Shown here in pieces: positions 52,926-62,496 of a stretch of 64,000 bases of DNA. The notes beneath the pieces are model-generated. The model worked only from the letters and a program-made list of their open reading frames with translations. It was not told the origin of the DNA and did no database searches. Position 1 is the first letter of the stretch, and the number at the start of each line of letters is the position of its first letter. The position numbers and the translations under genes are program-made. The DNA comes from Acidobacteriota bacterium (GTDB lineage: Bacteria > Acidobacteriota > Vicinamibacteria > Vicinamibacterales > UBA8438): assembly GCA_015659035.1 (NCBI GenBank), contig DQNS01000034.1, forward strand, positions 1 to 64,000. The letters are read 5' to 3'.

Positions 52926-53816
52926 TCATCCCTCCGCTTCCATGAGGTCCCTCAGCGTCCGCAGATTCTCCAGGTCCATCGGGTCGGGCTCGATCTCTGC
53001 GGTTCTGGCCGAGCGCGCCTTCGGGGTCTCGAGCACCATCGGCAGGGCTTCCAGACGCGGGTCTGTGAGCAGACGCCGGAACGCGCTGAGCCCGACGTGA
53101 CCGCTGCCGATGTGGGTATGCCGGTCCACACGGCTGCCGAGCGGTGTCTTCGAATCGTTGAGGTGTAGCGCTCGCAGCCGGTCGAGCCCCACACATGCAT
53201 CGAGCTGGCGCATCGTGTCGGCGTAGCCGGCGTCGGAGCCCAGGTCGTAGCCGGCGGCCAGCAGATGGCACGTGTCGAGACACACGCCGATTCTCGTCGC
53301 CGTCCCGGCCCGCTCGACCTCGGTGATGATGGTTCCGAGTTGCTCGAACGTATGGCCCAGGTTCGTGCCCTGCCCGGCGGTGTGCTCGAGCAGCAGGAGG
53401 GTCTGCTGGTCCGGGCGGGCGGCCAGCACCCCGGCGATGCCGTTGGCGATCCGGGCCAGACCCTCCTCTTCGGTGGTCGTCGTGTAGGAGCCGGGATGGA
53501 GCACGACACCGAGCAACCCGAGCGCCTCGGCACGGTCGAGCTCGTCACCAAGCGCGGCGCCGGACCGGCGGCGCAGGGTGTCGTCCGGTGCCGCCAGGTT
53601 GATCAGATAGCTGGCGTGGGCGATCACCGGGCGGACATCCAGTTCTTCGCTGAGCCGCCGGAACTCGGCGATCTCGCCGTCTGGCAGCGGTCGTGCCCGC
53701 CACTGGCCGGAAGACTTGGTGAAGACCTGCAGGGTGTCGCAGTGGGCTGCCCGTGCACGTTCCACGGCGCGCGGTAACCCGCCGGCGATCGACATATGTG
53801 CTCCGAGTCTGGGCAT
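52926..53816 (-). CDS. nfo: Endonuclease IV (AP endonuclease)
   Basis: 296 residues of the zinc TIM-barrel family. LGAHMSIAGGLPRAV, LQVFTKSSGQW, VLHPGSYTT, LLEHTAGQGTNLG, GVCLDTCHLLAAGYDL, LHLNDSKTPLGSRVDRH and HIGSGHVG carry the His/Glu/Asp zinc ligands. Repairs abasic sites. Ends before a short repeat-rich gap with amrA (convergent). Confidence 0.95.
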   Translation of the reverse strand: MPRLGAHMSIAGGLPRAVERARAAHCDTLQVFTKSSGQWRARPLPDGEIAEFRRLSEELDVRPVIAHASYLINLAAPDDTLRRRSGAALGDELDRAEALGLLGVVLHPGSYTTTTEEEGLARIANGIAGVLAARPDQQTLLLLEHTAGQGTNLGHTFEQLGTIITEVERAGTATRIGVCLDTCHLLAAGYDLGSDAGYADTMRQLDACVGLDRLRALHLNDSKTPLGSRVDRHTHIGSGHVGLSAFRRLLTDPRLEALPMVLETPKARSARTAEIEPDPMDLENLRTLRDLMEAEG

Positions 53817-53833
53817 GGATGCGCGTATTCTCT

Positions 53834-53970
53834 AAGAAGTCAGAAGTCAGAAGTCAGTCCTTCGACAACAACACCCCTGTGCTCTGCTCAGGATGAGCGG
53901 ACGGAAGTCAGGGGCAGCTGGCTTGCCCGGGGGAGCCTCGGCGAAGGCGGGAGGGCCTTGCCAGCTTTCC
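53834..53970 (+). repeat. Family-D intergenic repeat (copy 3)
   Basis: agtcagaagtcagaagtcag followed by the conserved ccttcgacaacaacacccct block and ggcgaaggcgggagggcc. It lies between nfo and acnA (divergent). The remaining 53971-54127 shows no clear promoter boxes; a related but diverged tract is at about 52785-52925. Confidence 0.85.
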
Positions 53971-54127
53971 TGCACTTCTGTTTTCGAGACGATAGCCGAC
54001 CCTGCGTACTGAGCACTTCGACAGCGTACACCGGTCGGCGGGCCGCTTGCGCGCGCGCGGAACGGTGAAGGACAATCAACGTCCTCGGCCCGGTTTCCGG
54101 TTGGTCATGACGCCTCGGGATTTGCAG

Positions 54128-56806
54128 ATGCGCACCCACAACACGTTCGGGACCCGCCTCTCGTTGTCTGTCGCCGACACCGTCGTGTCCTTTCACAGTC
54201 TGCAGGCGCTCGAACGCGCCGGGTTCCCGAATGTGGCGCGGCTGCCGTACTCGTTGAAGATCCTGCTCGAAAACCTGCTGCGACGCGAGGACGGGCAGCG
54301 CGTCACGCCGGACGACATCCAGGCGCTGGCCCGTTGGGACCCGCGGGCGGGTGCGACCAAGGAGATTGCCTTCATGCCGTCGCGGGTCCTGCTGCAGGAC
54401 TTCACCGGCGTTCCGGTCGTGGTCGACCTGGCGGCCATGCGCGACGGCGTCGTCCGGCTCGGGGGAGACCCGGAGCGCATCAACCCGCTGCAGCCGGCCG
54501 AGCTGGTCATCGACCACTCGGTGCAGGTGGACCACTTTCGCCCGGCGAACGCCTTCGATCTGAACGCGCGGCTCGAGTTCTCGCGTAACAAGGAGCGCTA
54601 CGCGTTCCTGAAGTGGGGACAGCAGGCGTTCGGCAACTTTCGCGTCGTGCCGCCCGGCACCGGCATCGTGCACCAGGTGAACCTCGAGTATCTGGCGCGG
54701 GTCGTCTGCACCGACGGCACCAGGGACGGCGCCATGGCGTACCCGGACACGCTCGTCGGCACCGACTCGCACACGACGATGGTCAACGGCCTGGGGGTTG
54801 TGGGCTGGGGCGTTGGCGGCATCGAGGCGGAGGCGGCGATGCTCGGCCAGCCGATCTCGATGCTCATTCCCGAGGTGGTTGGGTTCAAGCTGATCGGCCG
54901 GCTCCCGGAGGGCACGACCGCGACCGACCTGGTGTTGACCATCACGGAGCGGCTTCGCGGGCACGGGGTGGTCGGGACGTTCGTGGAGTTCTTCGGCCCG
55001 GGGCTCGCGTCGCTCACGCTGGCGGACCGTGCCACGCTGGGCAACATGTCGCCCGAGTACGGGTCTACGGTCGCCATCTGTCCGATCGACCAGATGACCC
55101 TCGACTATCTGACCCTGACCGGCCGGGACGCTCGGCAGGTCGCCCTGGTCGACGCGTATACCCGGGCGCAAGGGATGTTCGGCGCCGCTGCCGTCGACCC
55201 GGTCTACACGAGCGTCGTCGAGTTCGACCTGAGTGCGGTCGAGCCGAGCCTTGCCGGTCCGACGCGTCCACAGGATCGGGTGGCGCTCAAGCAGGCCAAG
55301 ACCGCGTTCGCGAGCGCGTTGCCGGACCTGCTGGCGGGTCGCGACGCGCAACCGGTCGCGTCGTCGAACGGCAACGGCGCCGGGCTCGACCACGGCGCGG
55401 TGGTCATCGCCGCCATCACCAGCTGTACCAACACGTCGAATCCGAGCGTGATGATCGCCGCCGGGCTGCTTGCGCAGAAGGCGGTCGCGCGTGGGTTGAA
55501 GCCGCAGCCCTGGGTGAAGACCAGTCTTGCGCCCGGGTCGCTGGTGGTCACGGAGTATCTTGAGACGGCCGGGTTGATGACGCCGCTCGCCGAGCTCGGG
55601 TTCCGGTTGGTCGGCTACGGGTGCACCACCTGCATCGGTAACAGCGGACCGCTGCCTGAGGACGTCTCGGCCGAAGTGAAGGCCCGCGACCTGGTGGTCG
55701 TGTCGGTCCTGAGCGGGAACCGGAATTTCGAGGGTCGCGTGCAGTCGCAGGTGCGTGCCAACTACCTGGCGTCGCCGCCGCTCGTGGTCGCGTATGCGCT
55801 GGCGGGGCGGATGACCGTCGACCTCACGACCGAGTCGCTCGGGCGGGACCCGGAGGGCAGGGATGTGTTCTTGCGCGACATCTGGCCGTCGGCCGACGAG
55901 ATCCAGACGGCGATGGCCGCTGCGGTACGCACCGAACAGTTCACGTCGAAGTATCGCGGGGTGTTCGACGGGGACGAGCGGTGGCGTGGGCTGCCGGCGC
56001 CGACCGGCCAGCGCTTCTCGTGGGACGACGAGTCCACCTACGTGCGCAGCCCGCCGTTCTTCGAGAACCTCGCGCTGGCGCCGGCGGCCCGCGTGGACGT
56101 CGTGGGAGCGCGAGTACTGGTGCTGCTGGGCGACAGCGTGACGACCGACCACATCTCCCCGGCGGGCTCCATCCCCGTCGACGGGCCGGCCGGGAGGTAT
56201 CTAATCTCGCGTGGGGTGGACCCGAAGGACTTCAACTCGTTTGGAAGCCGGCGCGGCAACCACGAGGTGATGATGCGGGGCACCTTCGCGAACATCCGCC
56301 TGCGCAATCGGCTGGCGCCCGGGACCGAGGGCGGCTGGACGTCGTATCAGCCGGACGGCGAGGAGCTGAGTGTCTACGACGCGGCCATACGATACATGGA
56401 GGCCGGGGTGCCGCTGGTCGTTCTGGCCGGCAAGGAATACGGGTCGGGTTCTTCCCGCGACTGGGCCGCCAAGGGCACCCTGTTGCTGGGCGTCCATGCC
56501 GTCATCGCCGAGAGCTTCGAGCGGATTCACCGGAGTAACCTGGTGTTCATGGGGGTCTTGCCGCTGCAGTTCAAGGACGGGGACAGCGTTGCAGCGCTCG
56601 GGCTGACCGGTCGCGAGACGTTCGACATCACCGGCATCACCGACGGGCTCACGCCGCACGGCGAGGTGACGGTGCGCGCCGTCGCCTCGGATGGCGCCGT
56701 GCGGGAGTTCACGCCGAGGGTACGGATCGATACCCCGGACGAGCTGAGGTACTACCGTGACGGCGGTATCCTGCCATATGTGTTGCGCCAGCTCGTGAGG
56801 GACTAG
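54128..56806 (+). CDS. acnA: Aconitate hydratase (AcnA/IRP type)
   Basis: TCA-cycle enzyme interconverting citrate and isocitrate. 892 residues. Iron-sulphur ligands are seen in [10 protein letters not shown] (about 432) and [14 protein letters not shown] (about 498 and 501). Other landmarks: [47 protein letters not shown] and the C-terminal swivel domain [16 protein letters not shown]. The ATG at 54128 gives the usual N-terminus; ATG 54107 or 54047 add non-conserved residues. The M3 peptidase gene follows 12 bp later. Confidence 0.95.
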   Translation: MRTHNTFGTRLSLSVADTVVSFHSLQALERAGFPNVARLPYSLKILLENLLRREDGQRVTPDDIQALARWDPRAGATKEIAFMPSRVLLQDFTGVPVVVDLAAMRDGVVRLGGDPERINPLQPAELVIDHSVQVDHFRPANAFDLNARLEFSRNKERYAFLKWGQQAFGNFRVVPPGTGIVHQVNLEYLARVVCTDGTRDGAMAYPDTLVGTDSHTTMVNGLGVVGWGVGGIEAEAAMLGQPISMLIPEVVGFKLIGRLPEGTTATDLVLTITERLRGHGVVGTFVEFFGPGLASLTLADRATLGNMSPEYGSTVAICPIDQMTLDYLTLTGRDARQVALVDAYTRAQGMFGAAAVDPVYTSVVEFDLSAVEPSLAGPTRPQDRVALKQAKTAFASALPDLLAGRDAQPVASSNGNGAGLDHGAVVIAAITSCTNTSNPSVMIAAGLLAQKAVARGLKPQPWVKTSLAPGSLVVTEYLETAGLMTPLAELGFRLVGYGCTTCIGNSGPLPEDVSAEVKARDLVVVSVLSGNRNFEGRVQSQVRANYLASPPLVVAYALAGRMTVDLTTESLGRDPEGRDVFLRDIWPSADEIQTAMAAAVRTEQFTSKYRGVFDGDERWRGLPAPTGQRFSWDDESTYVRSPPFFENLALAPAARVDVVGARVLVLLGDSVTTDHISPAGSIPVDGPAGRYLISRGVDPKDFNSFGSRRGNHEVMMRGTFANIRLRNRLAPGTEGGWTSYQPDGEELSVYDAAIRYMEAGVPLVVLAGKEYGSGSSRDWAAKGTLLLGVHAVIAESFERIHRSNLVFMGVLPLQFKDGDSVAALGLTGRETFDITGITDGLTPHGEVTVRAVASDGAVREFTPRVRIDTPDELRYYRDGGILPYVLRQLVRD

Positions 56807-56818
56807 AGCGGACAGGAG

Positions 56819-58714
56819 ATGTCGCGTGATCCCTGGTGTCCATCGGCCGCCGTGGCGGCCGGTGTGACCGTGTTGTTGTTGATGACGACAACCACCGCCA
56901 CCGCCCAGGACGTTGATGATTCCCAGTCGGAGCAGATCGAGTGGGACCTCGGCGAGATCTATCCGAGCTACGAGGCTTGGAACAGCGCCAAGACGCGGCT
57001 CGAAGAGCGAGTCGAGGCGCTCGCCGCCTACCGCGGCCGTCTGGGTGAGAGTGCCGCCACGCTGCGGGAGGCGTTCGATGCGATCACCGGGACGGAGAAG
57101 GAGCTCGCGCGGCTCTATGTGTTCGCGTTTCTGAAAGCGGACGAGGACCGACGAGTGTCCGCGGCGCAGGAACGGCGTGGTCTGGCGGCGGCCCTGCTGT
57201 CCGAGTTCAACGAGACGGTGGCCTTCGTGTCGCCCGAACTGCTGCGGGTCGGTTCCCAGACGGTCCAGAGGTATCTTGCCGAGGAGCCGGGTCTCGACAC
57301 GCACGCCTTCAACATCCGCAACACGCTGCGCCAGGAGCCGCACACGCTGTCGGACGAAACGGAACAGGTGATCGCGGCGATCGGGCTGGTCGTGCAGGGG
57401 CCCGAGCGTATCTACGCGATGCTCACCAGCTCGGACATGCCGTTCCCGACCGTCACGCTGTCGACCGGAGAGGAGGTGCGGTTGGACCAGGCAGCCTACT
57501 CGCTGCACCGGGCGTCGCGGAACCGGGACGACCGCAGGCTGGTGTTCGACCGGTTCTGGGGGGTGTGGAAGGCCTATGAGACCACACTGGGGCAGACGCT
57601 CGACACCCACGTCAAGACGCACGTGTTCCAGGCGAAGACCCGACGATATGACAGCGCGCTGGACGCGGCGCTCTCGGGGCCGAACATCCCGACCGCGGTC
57701 TATCAGAAGCTGATCGAGGCGACGCACCGCCACCTGCCGTCCCTGCACCGCTACTTCCGGCTGCGGCAGCGGATGCTGGGGCTCGACGACCTGCACTACT
57801 ACGACATCTACCCGCCGCTGGTCGCATCGCAGCGCACCTTCGACATCGCCGAGTCGAAGGCGCTGATGCGTGCCTCGGCGGCGCCGCTCGGCGATCACTA
57901 CCTGGAGCTGCTCGAAAAGGGGTTCACCGGGACCTGGATGCACGTGTACCCGCAGCAAGGTAAGGCGCCGGGCGCCTATATGTATGGCGATGTCTACGAC
58001 GTCCACCCGTTCTTGCTGCTGAATCACAACGGTCAGTTCAACGACGTGTCCACGTTCACGCACGAGTGGGGGCACGCGATCCACACGATGCTTGCCCAGG
58101 AGCACCACCCGTACGAGACCGCCGGGTATGCCACGTTTACCGCCGAGATCGCCTCGACGACCAACGAGGTCCTGCTGCAGGAGCACATGCTCGGCCAGGA
58201 CATCTCGGACGAGGAGAGGCTGTTCTATCTGGGGACCGCGCTCGAGGCGGTTCGCGGCACCTTCTTTCGGCAGGTAATGTTCGCCGAGTTCGAGCTGCGG
58301 ATTCACGAGATGGTCGAGACGGGCGAGGCGCTGTCGGGTGAGAAGATGACCGCCGTCTACGAGCAGCTGCTCCGCCAGTATCATGGGGCTGATGCCGGCG
58401 TGATGACGATCGACCCCGCCTATGCGGTCGAGTGGGCCTTCATTCCGCATTTCTACCGGAACTTCTATGTGTTTCAGTATGCGACCTCCATCGCCGGCGG
58501 GACGAGGTTCGCCGAGCGGTTTCTGACCGGCGATGACCAAGCGCGGGACGACTATCTGGCGGTGCTCTCCGCCGGCGGCTCACGCTACGCCTACGAGCTG
58601 TTGCAGGAGTACGGGATCGATCTGGCCACCGACGCGCCCTACGACGCGCTGATCGCCAGGATGGACCGCGTCATGGACGAGATCGAGGCAATCCTGGACC
58701 GAAAGGGGAACTAG
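56819..58714 (+). CDS. Secreted M3-family oligoendopeptidase (PepF type)
   Basis: 631 residues with a hydrophobic signal (about 9-29, AAVAAGVTVLLLMTTTTATA then Q), so exported, unlike cytosolic PepF. Zinc motif HEWGH near 416 (FTHEWGHAIHTML) with the third ligand in EIASTTNEVLLQEHM. N-terminal region WDLGEIYPSYEAWNSAK and the C-terminal GADAGVMTIDPAYAVEW are typical of oligoendopeptidase F. Follows acnA closely. Role in periplasmic peptide turnover is inferred. Confidence 0.9.
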   Translation: MSRDPWCPSAAVAAGVTVLLLMTTTTATAQDVDDSQSEQIEWDLGEIYPSYEAWNSAKTRLEERVEALAAYRGRLGESAATLREAFDAITGTEKELARLYVFAFLKADEDRRVSAAQERRGLAAALLSEFNETVAFVSPELLRVGSQTVQRYLAEEPGLDTHAFNIRNTLRQEPHTLSDETEQVIAAIGLVVQGPERIYAMLTSSDMPFPTVTLSTGEEVRLDQAAYSLHRASRNRDDRRLVFDRFWGVWKAYETTLGQTLDTHVKTHVFQAKTRRYDSALDAALSGPNIPTAVYQKLIEATHRHLPSLHRYFRLRQRMLGLDDLHYYDIYPPLVASQRTFDIAESKALMRASAAPLGDHYLELLEKGFTGTWMHVYPQQGKAPGAYMYGDVYDVHPFLLLNHNGQFNDVSTFTHEWGHAIHTMLAQEHHPYETAGYATFTAEIASTTNEVLLQEHMLGQDISDEERLFYLGTALEAVRGTFFRQVMFAEFELRIHEMVETGEALSGEKMTAVYEQLLRQYHGADAGVMTIDPAYAVEWAFIPHFYRNFYVFQYATSIAGGTRFAERFLTGDDQARDDYLAVLSAGGSRYAYELLQEYGIDLATDAPYDALIARMDRVMDEIEAILDRKGN

Positions 58715-58719
58715 GTGGC

Positions 58720-58880
58720 CCGTGGCATGAGGACGGCAGCATTCGGCCGCGGATGCATCCCGCCAGGGCCGGCGTTCGGCTTCTGGTCACCGGGGTCGAA
58801 TACTGCCGGTATGCTCTCTCCCCGCGCCGTGGGGGACGGGCGCTTCGACGCCCTCGGTGCGTGCCGTCCTCATGCCACGG
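58720..58880. repeat. MITE-like core repeat with perfect 19-bp C-type arms
   Basis: 58720-58738 (ccgtggcatgaggacggca) and 58862-58880 are exact reverse complements; between them lie the shared core gtcgaatactgccggtatgc and gcatcccgcc. The core is the same as in A- and B-type copies but the arms differ completely. Confidence 0.9.
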
Positions 58881-58895
58881 ACCACTGACCACATC

Positions 58896-59495
58896 ATGCC
58901 TGTGAGACATCTGACCACCCTGGAGCTCGAGGCTGGGTTGGCTACGGTGCGCCAATCACCGCGAGACGAAGGGGTGCTGGAGCTGGTCGTGGCACGACCC
59001 CGAGAGGGTGAGCGGCAGGTTCTCGAGGACGGCGAGCTCAGCCTGCGTGACGGGCTTGTCGGGGACAGTTGGCGGTCGCGGAGCAGCGGCCGCACGTCTG
59101 ACGGATTGCCGCATCCGGACATGCAGCTGAACGTCATGAACGCTCGCATGGTTGCCCTCCTGGCAGGGACCAAGAGCCGCTGGCCACTGGCCGGAGATCA
59201 GCTGTTCGTCGATCTGGACCTGAGCGCCGAGAACGTGCCACCCGGGACCCGACTCGCAATCGGTACCGCCGTGATCGAGCTGACCGATCAACCGCATACG
59301 GGGTGTGGCAAGTTCGTCGAGCGCTTCGGCGTGGACGCGATGAAGCTCGTCAACTCCGAGCTGGGCCGACGTCTCCAGCTCCGCGGTGTGCACGCCAAGG
59401 TGGTGCAGCCGGGCCGTATCCGGGTCGGAGACCTGACGACGAAGCTTTACAGTCAGGAGAAGCATGAGGGTCGCCGGGGGCGGGTGGGCACATGA
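58896..59495 (+). CDS. MOSC-domain protein
   Basis: About 199 residues. MQLNVMNARMVALLAGTKSR, GDQLFVDLDLSAENVPPGTR and IELTDQPHTGCGKFVERFG resemble the MOSC sulphur-carrier domain, whose conserved cysteine is in TGCGKF. Such domains in molybdenum cofactor sulphurases deliver sulphur to metal centres. Start ATG 58896 chosen because earlier ATGs lie in the repeat. Its stop overlaps the next ATG (ATGA). Confidence 0.82.
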   Translation: MPVRHLTTLELEAGLATVRQSPRDEGVLELVVARPREGERQVLEDGELSLRDGLVGDSWRSRSSGRTSDGLPHPDMQLNVMNARMVALLAGTKSRWPLAGDQLFVDLDLSAENVPPGTRLAIGTAVIELTDQPHTGCGKFVERFGVDAMKLVNSELGRRLQLRGVHAKVVQPGRIRVGDLTTKLYSQEKHEGRRGRVGT

Positions 59496-59731
59496 ACAGG
59501 GCGTCGATCGCCGACAGCCCGACCGCAAAGGTCACGCGTTTTCTGGATGCCTCGCCGGAGGAGGTCTTCGACGCTTGGACCAATCCGGACCAGGCCCGTC
59601 GCTGGATGTGCCCCTTCGGCGCTTCGGTTCCCGACCTCACGCTGGAGGCGAGGGTCGGCGGTCGGCTGTGCGCACCGAGCTCCCGCCTTCCGGGCGTAGA
59701 ACCGTCGTTGAGGCGGACCTGTCCGCCGTAG
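59492..59731 (+). pseudogene. SRPBCC/AHSA1-type protein, truncated by repeat
   Basis: The first 58 codons (KVTRFLDASPEEVFDAWTNP then RRWMCPFGASVPDLTLEARVGG) are a clear N-terminus of an SRPBCC ligand-binding domain, which normally has about 150 residues. After VGGRL the sequence becomes unrelated and ends in a gcggacctgtccgccgtagc repeat. The rest of the domain is missing, so it is likely non-functional. Coupled to the MOSC gene by a 4-bp overlap. Confidence 0.7.
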
Positions 59732-59762
59732 CTGCGAAGAGCACACACCGAGCGAAGGCGGA

Positions 59763-59791
59763 TTGACAGTGAGTGGACCGGGCCGTAAAGT
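59763..59791 (+). promoter_or_regulatory. Sigma70 promoter for cytochrome c/copper protein gene
   Basis: A perfect TTGACA (59763-59768), 17 bp, TAAAGT (59786-59791). Predicted leader of about 77 nt to the ATG at 59875, which has GAAGGAG upstream. Confidence 0.6.
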
Positions 59792-59874
59792 TGACGCAGT
59801 AGTGAAGGTTTCGGCTGCGCGGTTCGAGGGCAGGGCGTGCGTCATCGAGGACGCCGCGCGGCGAAGGAGCAGCG

Positions 59875-61353
59875 ATGAGGCGCATGACGTTCCTGTTGGC
59901 GGCGTTGGTGGTCGTGCTGTCCTGTGCCACAGCGAGTGCGGGGCAGACGGACGAAATCCCGACCTTCACCAAGGACATCGCACCGATCCTCTATGACAAC
60001 TGCGTGACCTGTCATCGGCCCGACAACATCGCGCCAATGGCGCTGCTCGAATACACGGACGCGCGTCCGTGGGCCCGGTCGATCAAGGACCTGGTCGTGG
60101 CCCGCGAGATGCCACCCTGGCCGGCCGATCCGAAGAACAGCATGAAGTTCCGGAACGAGCGCTATCTCGAGCAGCACGAGATCGACACCATCGCGGCCTG
60201 GGTGGATGCCGGCGCGCCGAAGGGCAACGACGCAGACATGCCGCCGAAACCGGTGTTCCCGGAAGGCTGGACCTATGAAGGCGGCGAGCCCGACTACGTC
60301 TTCGATCTGCCCATCGAGTACACGGTCGCGGCCGAGGGGGAAGAGGACTACATCAATTTCTATTCTGAGATTCCCTGGGAGGCGGACCGGTTCGCCGAGG
60401 TGCTCGAGCTGCGCCCGAGCGACTTCCGGCTGGTGCACCACTCGGGTGCGTATACGGTCGACCTCCCCTGGGGCACGCAGGTGATCGACGGCGTGCTGCA
60501 CGACCTCGAGGGCAACTCGCTGCTGCGGGCGCGGCTACCTCGCCGTCCCGTCGAGCCGGACGAGGAGGTCGAACCGGCGTCGGCCGGCCGCGTGGCCCAG
60601 CGCGTGTTCAACGAGGTCAACCTGCCGGGCTCGAGCAAGCTGCTGTCCTACGTCCCGGGTCGGGGCGTCGAGCGCCATCGTCCCGGCACCGGCAAGCGGC
60701 TGGCCGCCGGGAAGTGGGTCCGCTGGACGATGCACTACAACCCGATCGGGGTCGAGGCGACCGAGCGCAGCAAGCTCGGCATCTGGTTCAACACCCAGCC
60801 GGTCACCCACGAGGTGCTGACCCGGCAGGCCGGGAACGCGTTCCCGACCGACCCGTTCGGCAACGACATCTACATCGTCCAGGGCGAAGAGATCAAACCG
60901 ACGCGCGACCCCGAGACCGGGCGCGTGCGTCGTGCGCAGATCCCGAACATCCCGTCGTATACCGACGACTGGAAGATCACCGGGATCACGCCGATCAACG
61001 AGCCGGTCACGCTCTACGCGCTGTCGCCGCACATGCACCTGCGGGGCAAGAGCCTGCGGTGGATCGTGACCTATCCCGACGGCCGTGAGGAGACGCTGCT
61101 CGACGTCCCGGAGTTCGATTTCAACTGGCAGATTCATTTCGAGCTCGAGGAGCCGCTGTATCTGCCGGCGGGCAGCAAGATTACCGGTATCGGGGTCTAC
61201 GACAACTCGCTCGGCAACCGGTGGAACCCTGGTCCGCAGCTCGAGGTCTACTGGGGACAGCAGAGCTGGGACGAGATGTATCAGGCGTTCACCGAGTACA
61301 CCGTCGAGAGCCAGGACCTGACGAAGCCGCAGCCGAGTACCAACGACGAATAG
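59875..61353 (+). CDS. Secreted cytochrome c with copper monooxygenase-like domain
   Basis: 492 residues with a signal peptide (MRRMTFLLAALVVVLSCATA). The haem-binding CVTCH (43-47), with a possible Met ligand in EMPPWP near 78, forms an N-terminal cytochrome c domain. The C-terminal two-thirds resembles copper type II ascorbate-dependent monooxygenases by its histidine pattern (VHHSGA near 188, MHYNPIG, LSPHMHLRGKSL, and a late INWQ/WQIHF-type strand) but has no confident catalytic assignment. Periplasmic electron-transfer or oxidation role inferred. Followed by two small secreted proteins. Confidence 0.75.
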   Translation: MRRMTFLLAALVVVLSCATASAGQTDEIPTFTKDIAPILYDNCVTCHRPDNIAPMALLEYTDARPWARSIKDLVVAREMPPWPADPKNSMKFRNERYLEQHEIDTIAAWVDAGAPKGNDADMPPKPVFPEGWTYEGGEPDYVFDLPIEYTVAAEGEEDYINFYSEIPWEADRFAEVLELRPSDFRLVHHSGAYTVDLPWGTQVIDGVLHDLEGNSLLRARLPRRPVEPDEEVEPASAGRVAQRVFNEVNLPGSSKLLSYVPGRGVERHRPGTGKRLAAGKWVRWTMHYNPIGVEATERSKLGIWFNTQPVTHEVLTRQAGNAFPTDPFGNDIYIVQGEEIKPTRDPETGRVRRAQIPNIPSYTDDWKITGITPINEPVTLYALSPHMHLRGKSLRWIVTYPDGREETLLDVPEFDFNWQIHFELEEPLYLPAGSKITGIGVYDNSLGNRWNPGPQLEVYWGQQSWDEMYQAFTEYTVESQDLTKPQPSTNDE

Positions 61354-61495
61354 CCCGGGCTTCGTCCGAACGGCGTGCACGTTGCGACCGGAGCCGAGCG
61401 CTGCCGCTTAGCTCCGGTCGTCTCATGTGGGCTGCGTGCATGCCGTCGTCGTGGGGGGCGTGTGGCGGCTCCAGGTGAGGCAAGGGAGTGGTGTC

Positions 61496-62122
61496 ATGCG
61501 GAGACGGTCGGTGCGTCTGGGCTTGCTAATCACGGCGGTTGGAATTCTTGCCCAGGCCGTCGTGCTCGCGCAGCCACAGCGGCCGCAAGGGCAGATACCG
61601 GACCGTGGCCGCCCGACCGAGAGCAGCGACGAGATCCCGATCTTCGACTACAACGCGTATTTCCCAGGCACGTGGGAGTTCGAGTGGCGGGTGCCGGAGA
61701 GCCCGCTCGGATCGGGCGGCTTGATCGAGGGGACCGAGGTCTATTCGGACAGCGCGGACGGTCGCTACTACACCAGCAGGATCGACGCCCGGGGTCCGGA
61801 CGGACCGTTCATAACGGAGTCCCGGATCGTGTATCTGGCCGACCAGAAGGTGTTCGTCCGGTACGACACCGACAGCCGCGGGTTCGACATCTTCAGGATG
61901 GGCCGGGTGGGCGGCGACCTTGGCGGGTTCTACACGATCCACTACGAGACGCCGCCATTCGAGGTGAACAGGCAACAGGTGCAGCTTCGGATGACCACGC
62001 GCATGGTGTCGCCGGTGAACTACAGGGTGGAGGCGCGCATCTCGATCGACGGCGAGCCGTTCACGAATTTCGGCAACGCCTGGTGGACGAAGAACGTGCC
62101 GGACGTGACCACACCGCGATGA
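61496..62122 (+). CDS. Secreted hypothetical protein
   Basis: 208 residues from ATG 61496 (GGGAG upstream) with a signal peptide (RLGLLITAVGILAQAVVLAQ). Mature part is beta-rich: FPGTWEFEWRVPESPLG, YYTSRIDARGPDG, ESRIVYLADQKVFVRYDTD, a lipocalin-like or DUF1579-like pattern. No firm family. Coupled to the next gene by ATGA. Confidence 0.6.
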   Translation: MRRRSVRLGLLITAVGILAQAVVLAQPQRPQGQIPDRGRPTESSDEIPIFDYNAYFPGTWEFEWRVPESPLGSGGLIEGTEVYSDSADGRYYTSRIDARGPDGPFITESRIVYLADQKVFVRYDTDSRGFDIFRMGRVGGDLGGFYTIHYETPPFEVNRQQVQLRMTTRMVSPVNYRVEARISIDGEPFTNFGNAWWTKNVPDVTTPR

Positions 62123-62496
62123 TCCCGGCCACACGCCCCATGACGTTGACGATGTCGGGCGTGTTCCTGCTTCTGGTCGGGCTGACCGCCGTCGCGACGG
62201 CGCAGCCGATGTCGATCATGATGACCGTCGGATGTGTCGAGCGCGACGGTCGTGGCGGGTTCACCCTGACCCGCGCGACCGACCCGGAGGCGCTCGCCGA
62301 TCGGCTCCCCGAACAACCACCGGCCGACGCGCCGCTCGGCATGCTGACCATCAGGATGGTCGGCACACTCGACGAGTTCGGCGTCGCCGCGCACGAAGGG
62401 CACAAGGTTTGGGCGAAAGGGCTGCTCAACCCGGGCGAGCCGAACGACCTCTTGAATCTCACGTCGATTACGCACCTCGCGCCGTCTTGCGAGTAG
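62119..62496 (+). CDS. Secreted hypothetical protein, coupled
   Basis: 125 residues from ATG 62119, overlapping the previous stop by 4 bp. Signal peptide MTLTMSGVFLLLVGLTAVAT. The mature part has TVGCVERDGRGGFTLTRATD and MVGTLDEFGVAAHEGHKVWA, which looks like a small beta-barrel ending THLAPSCE. Two cysteines could form a disulphide. No family recognised. Confidence 0.6.
   Translation: MIPATRPMTLTMSGVFLLLVGLTAVATAQPMSIMMTVGCVERDGRGGFTLTRATDPEALADRLPEQPPADAPLGMLTIRMVGTLDEFGVAAHEGHKVWAKGLLNPGEPNDLLNLTSITHLAPSCE

Noticed and set aside
53888-58540. Very long minus-strand frames of 754 and 779 codons opposite acnA and pepF
   Set aside because: Antisense shadows: the plus-strand products are complete, recognisable enzymes, and the minus-strand translations are His/Arg/Gly-rich with no domains.
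59763-59874. Second promoter TTGACG at 59791
   Set aside because: The hexamer is good but no -10 lies 16-18 bp downstream.
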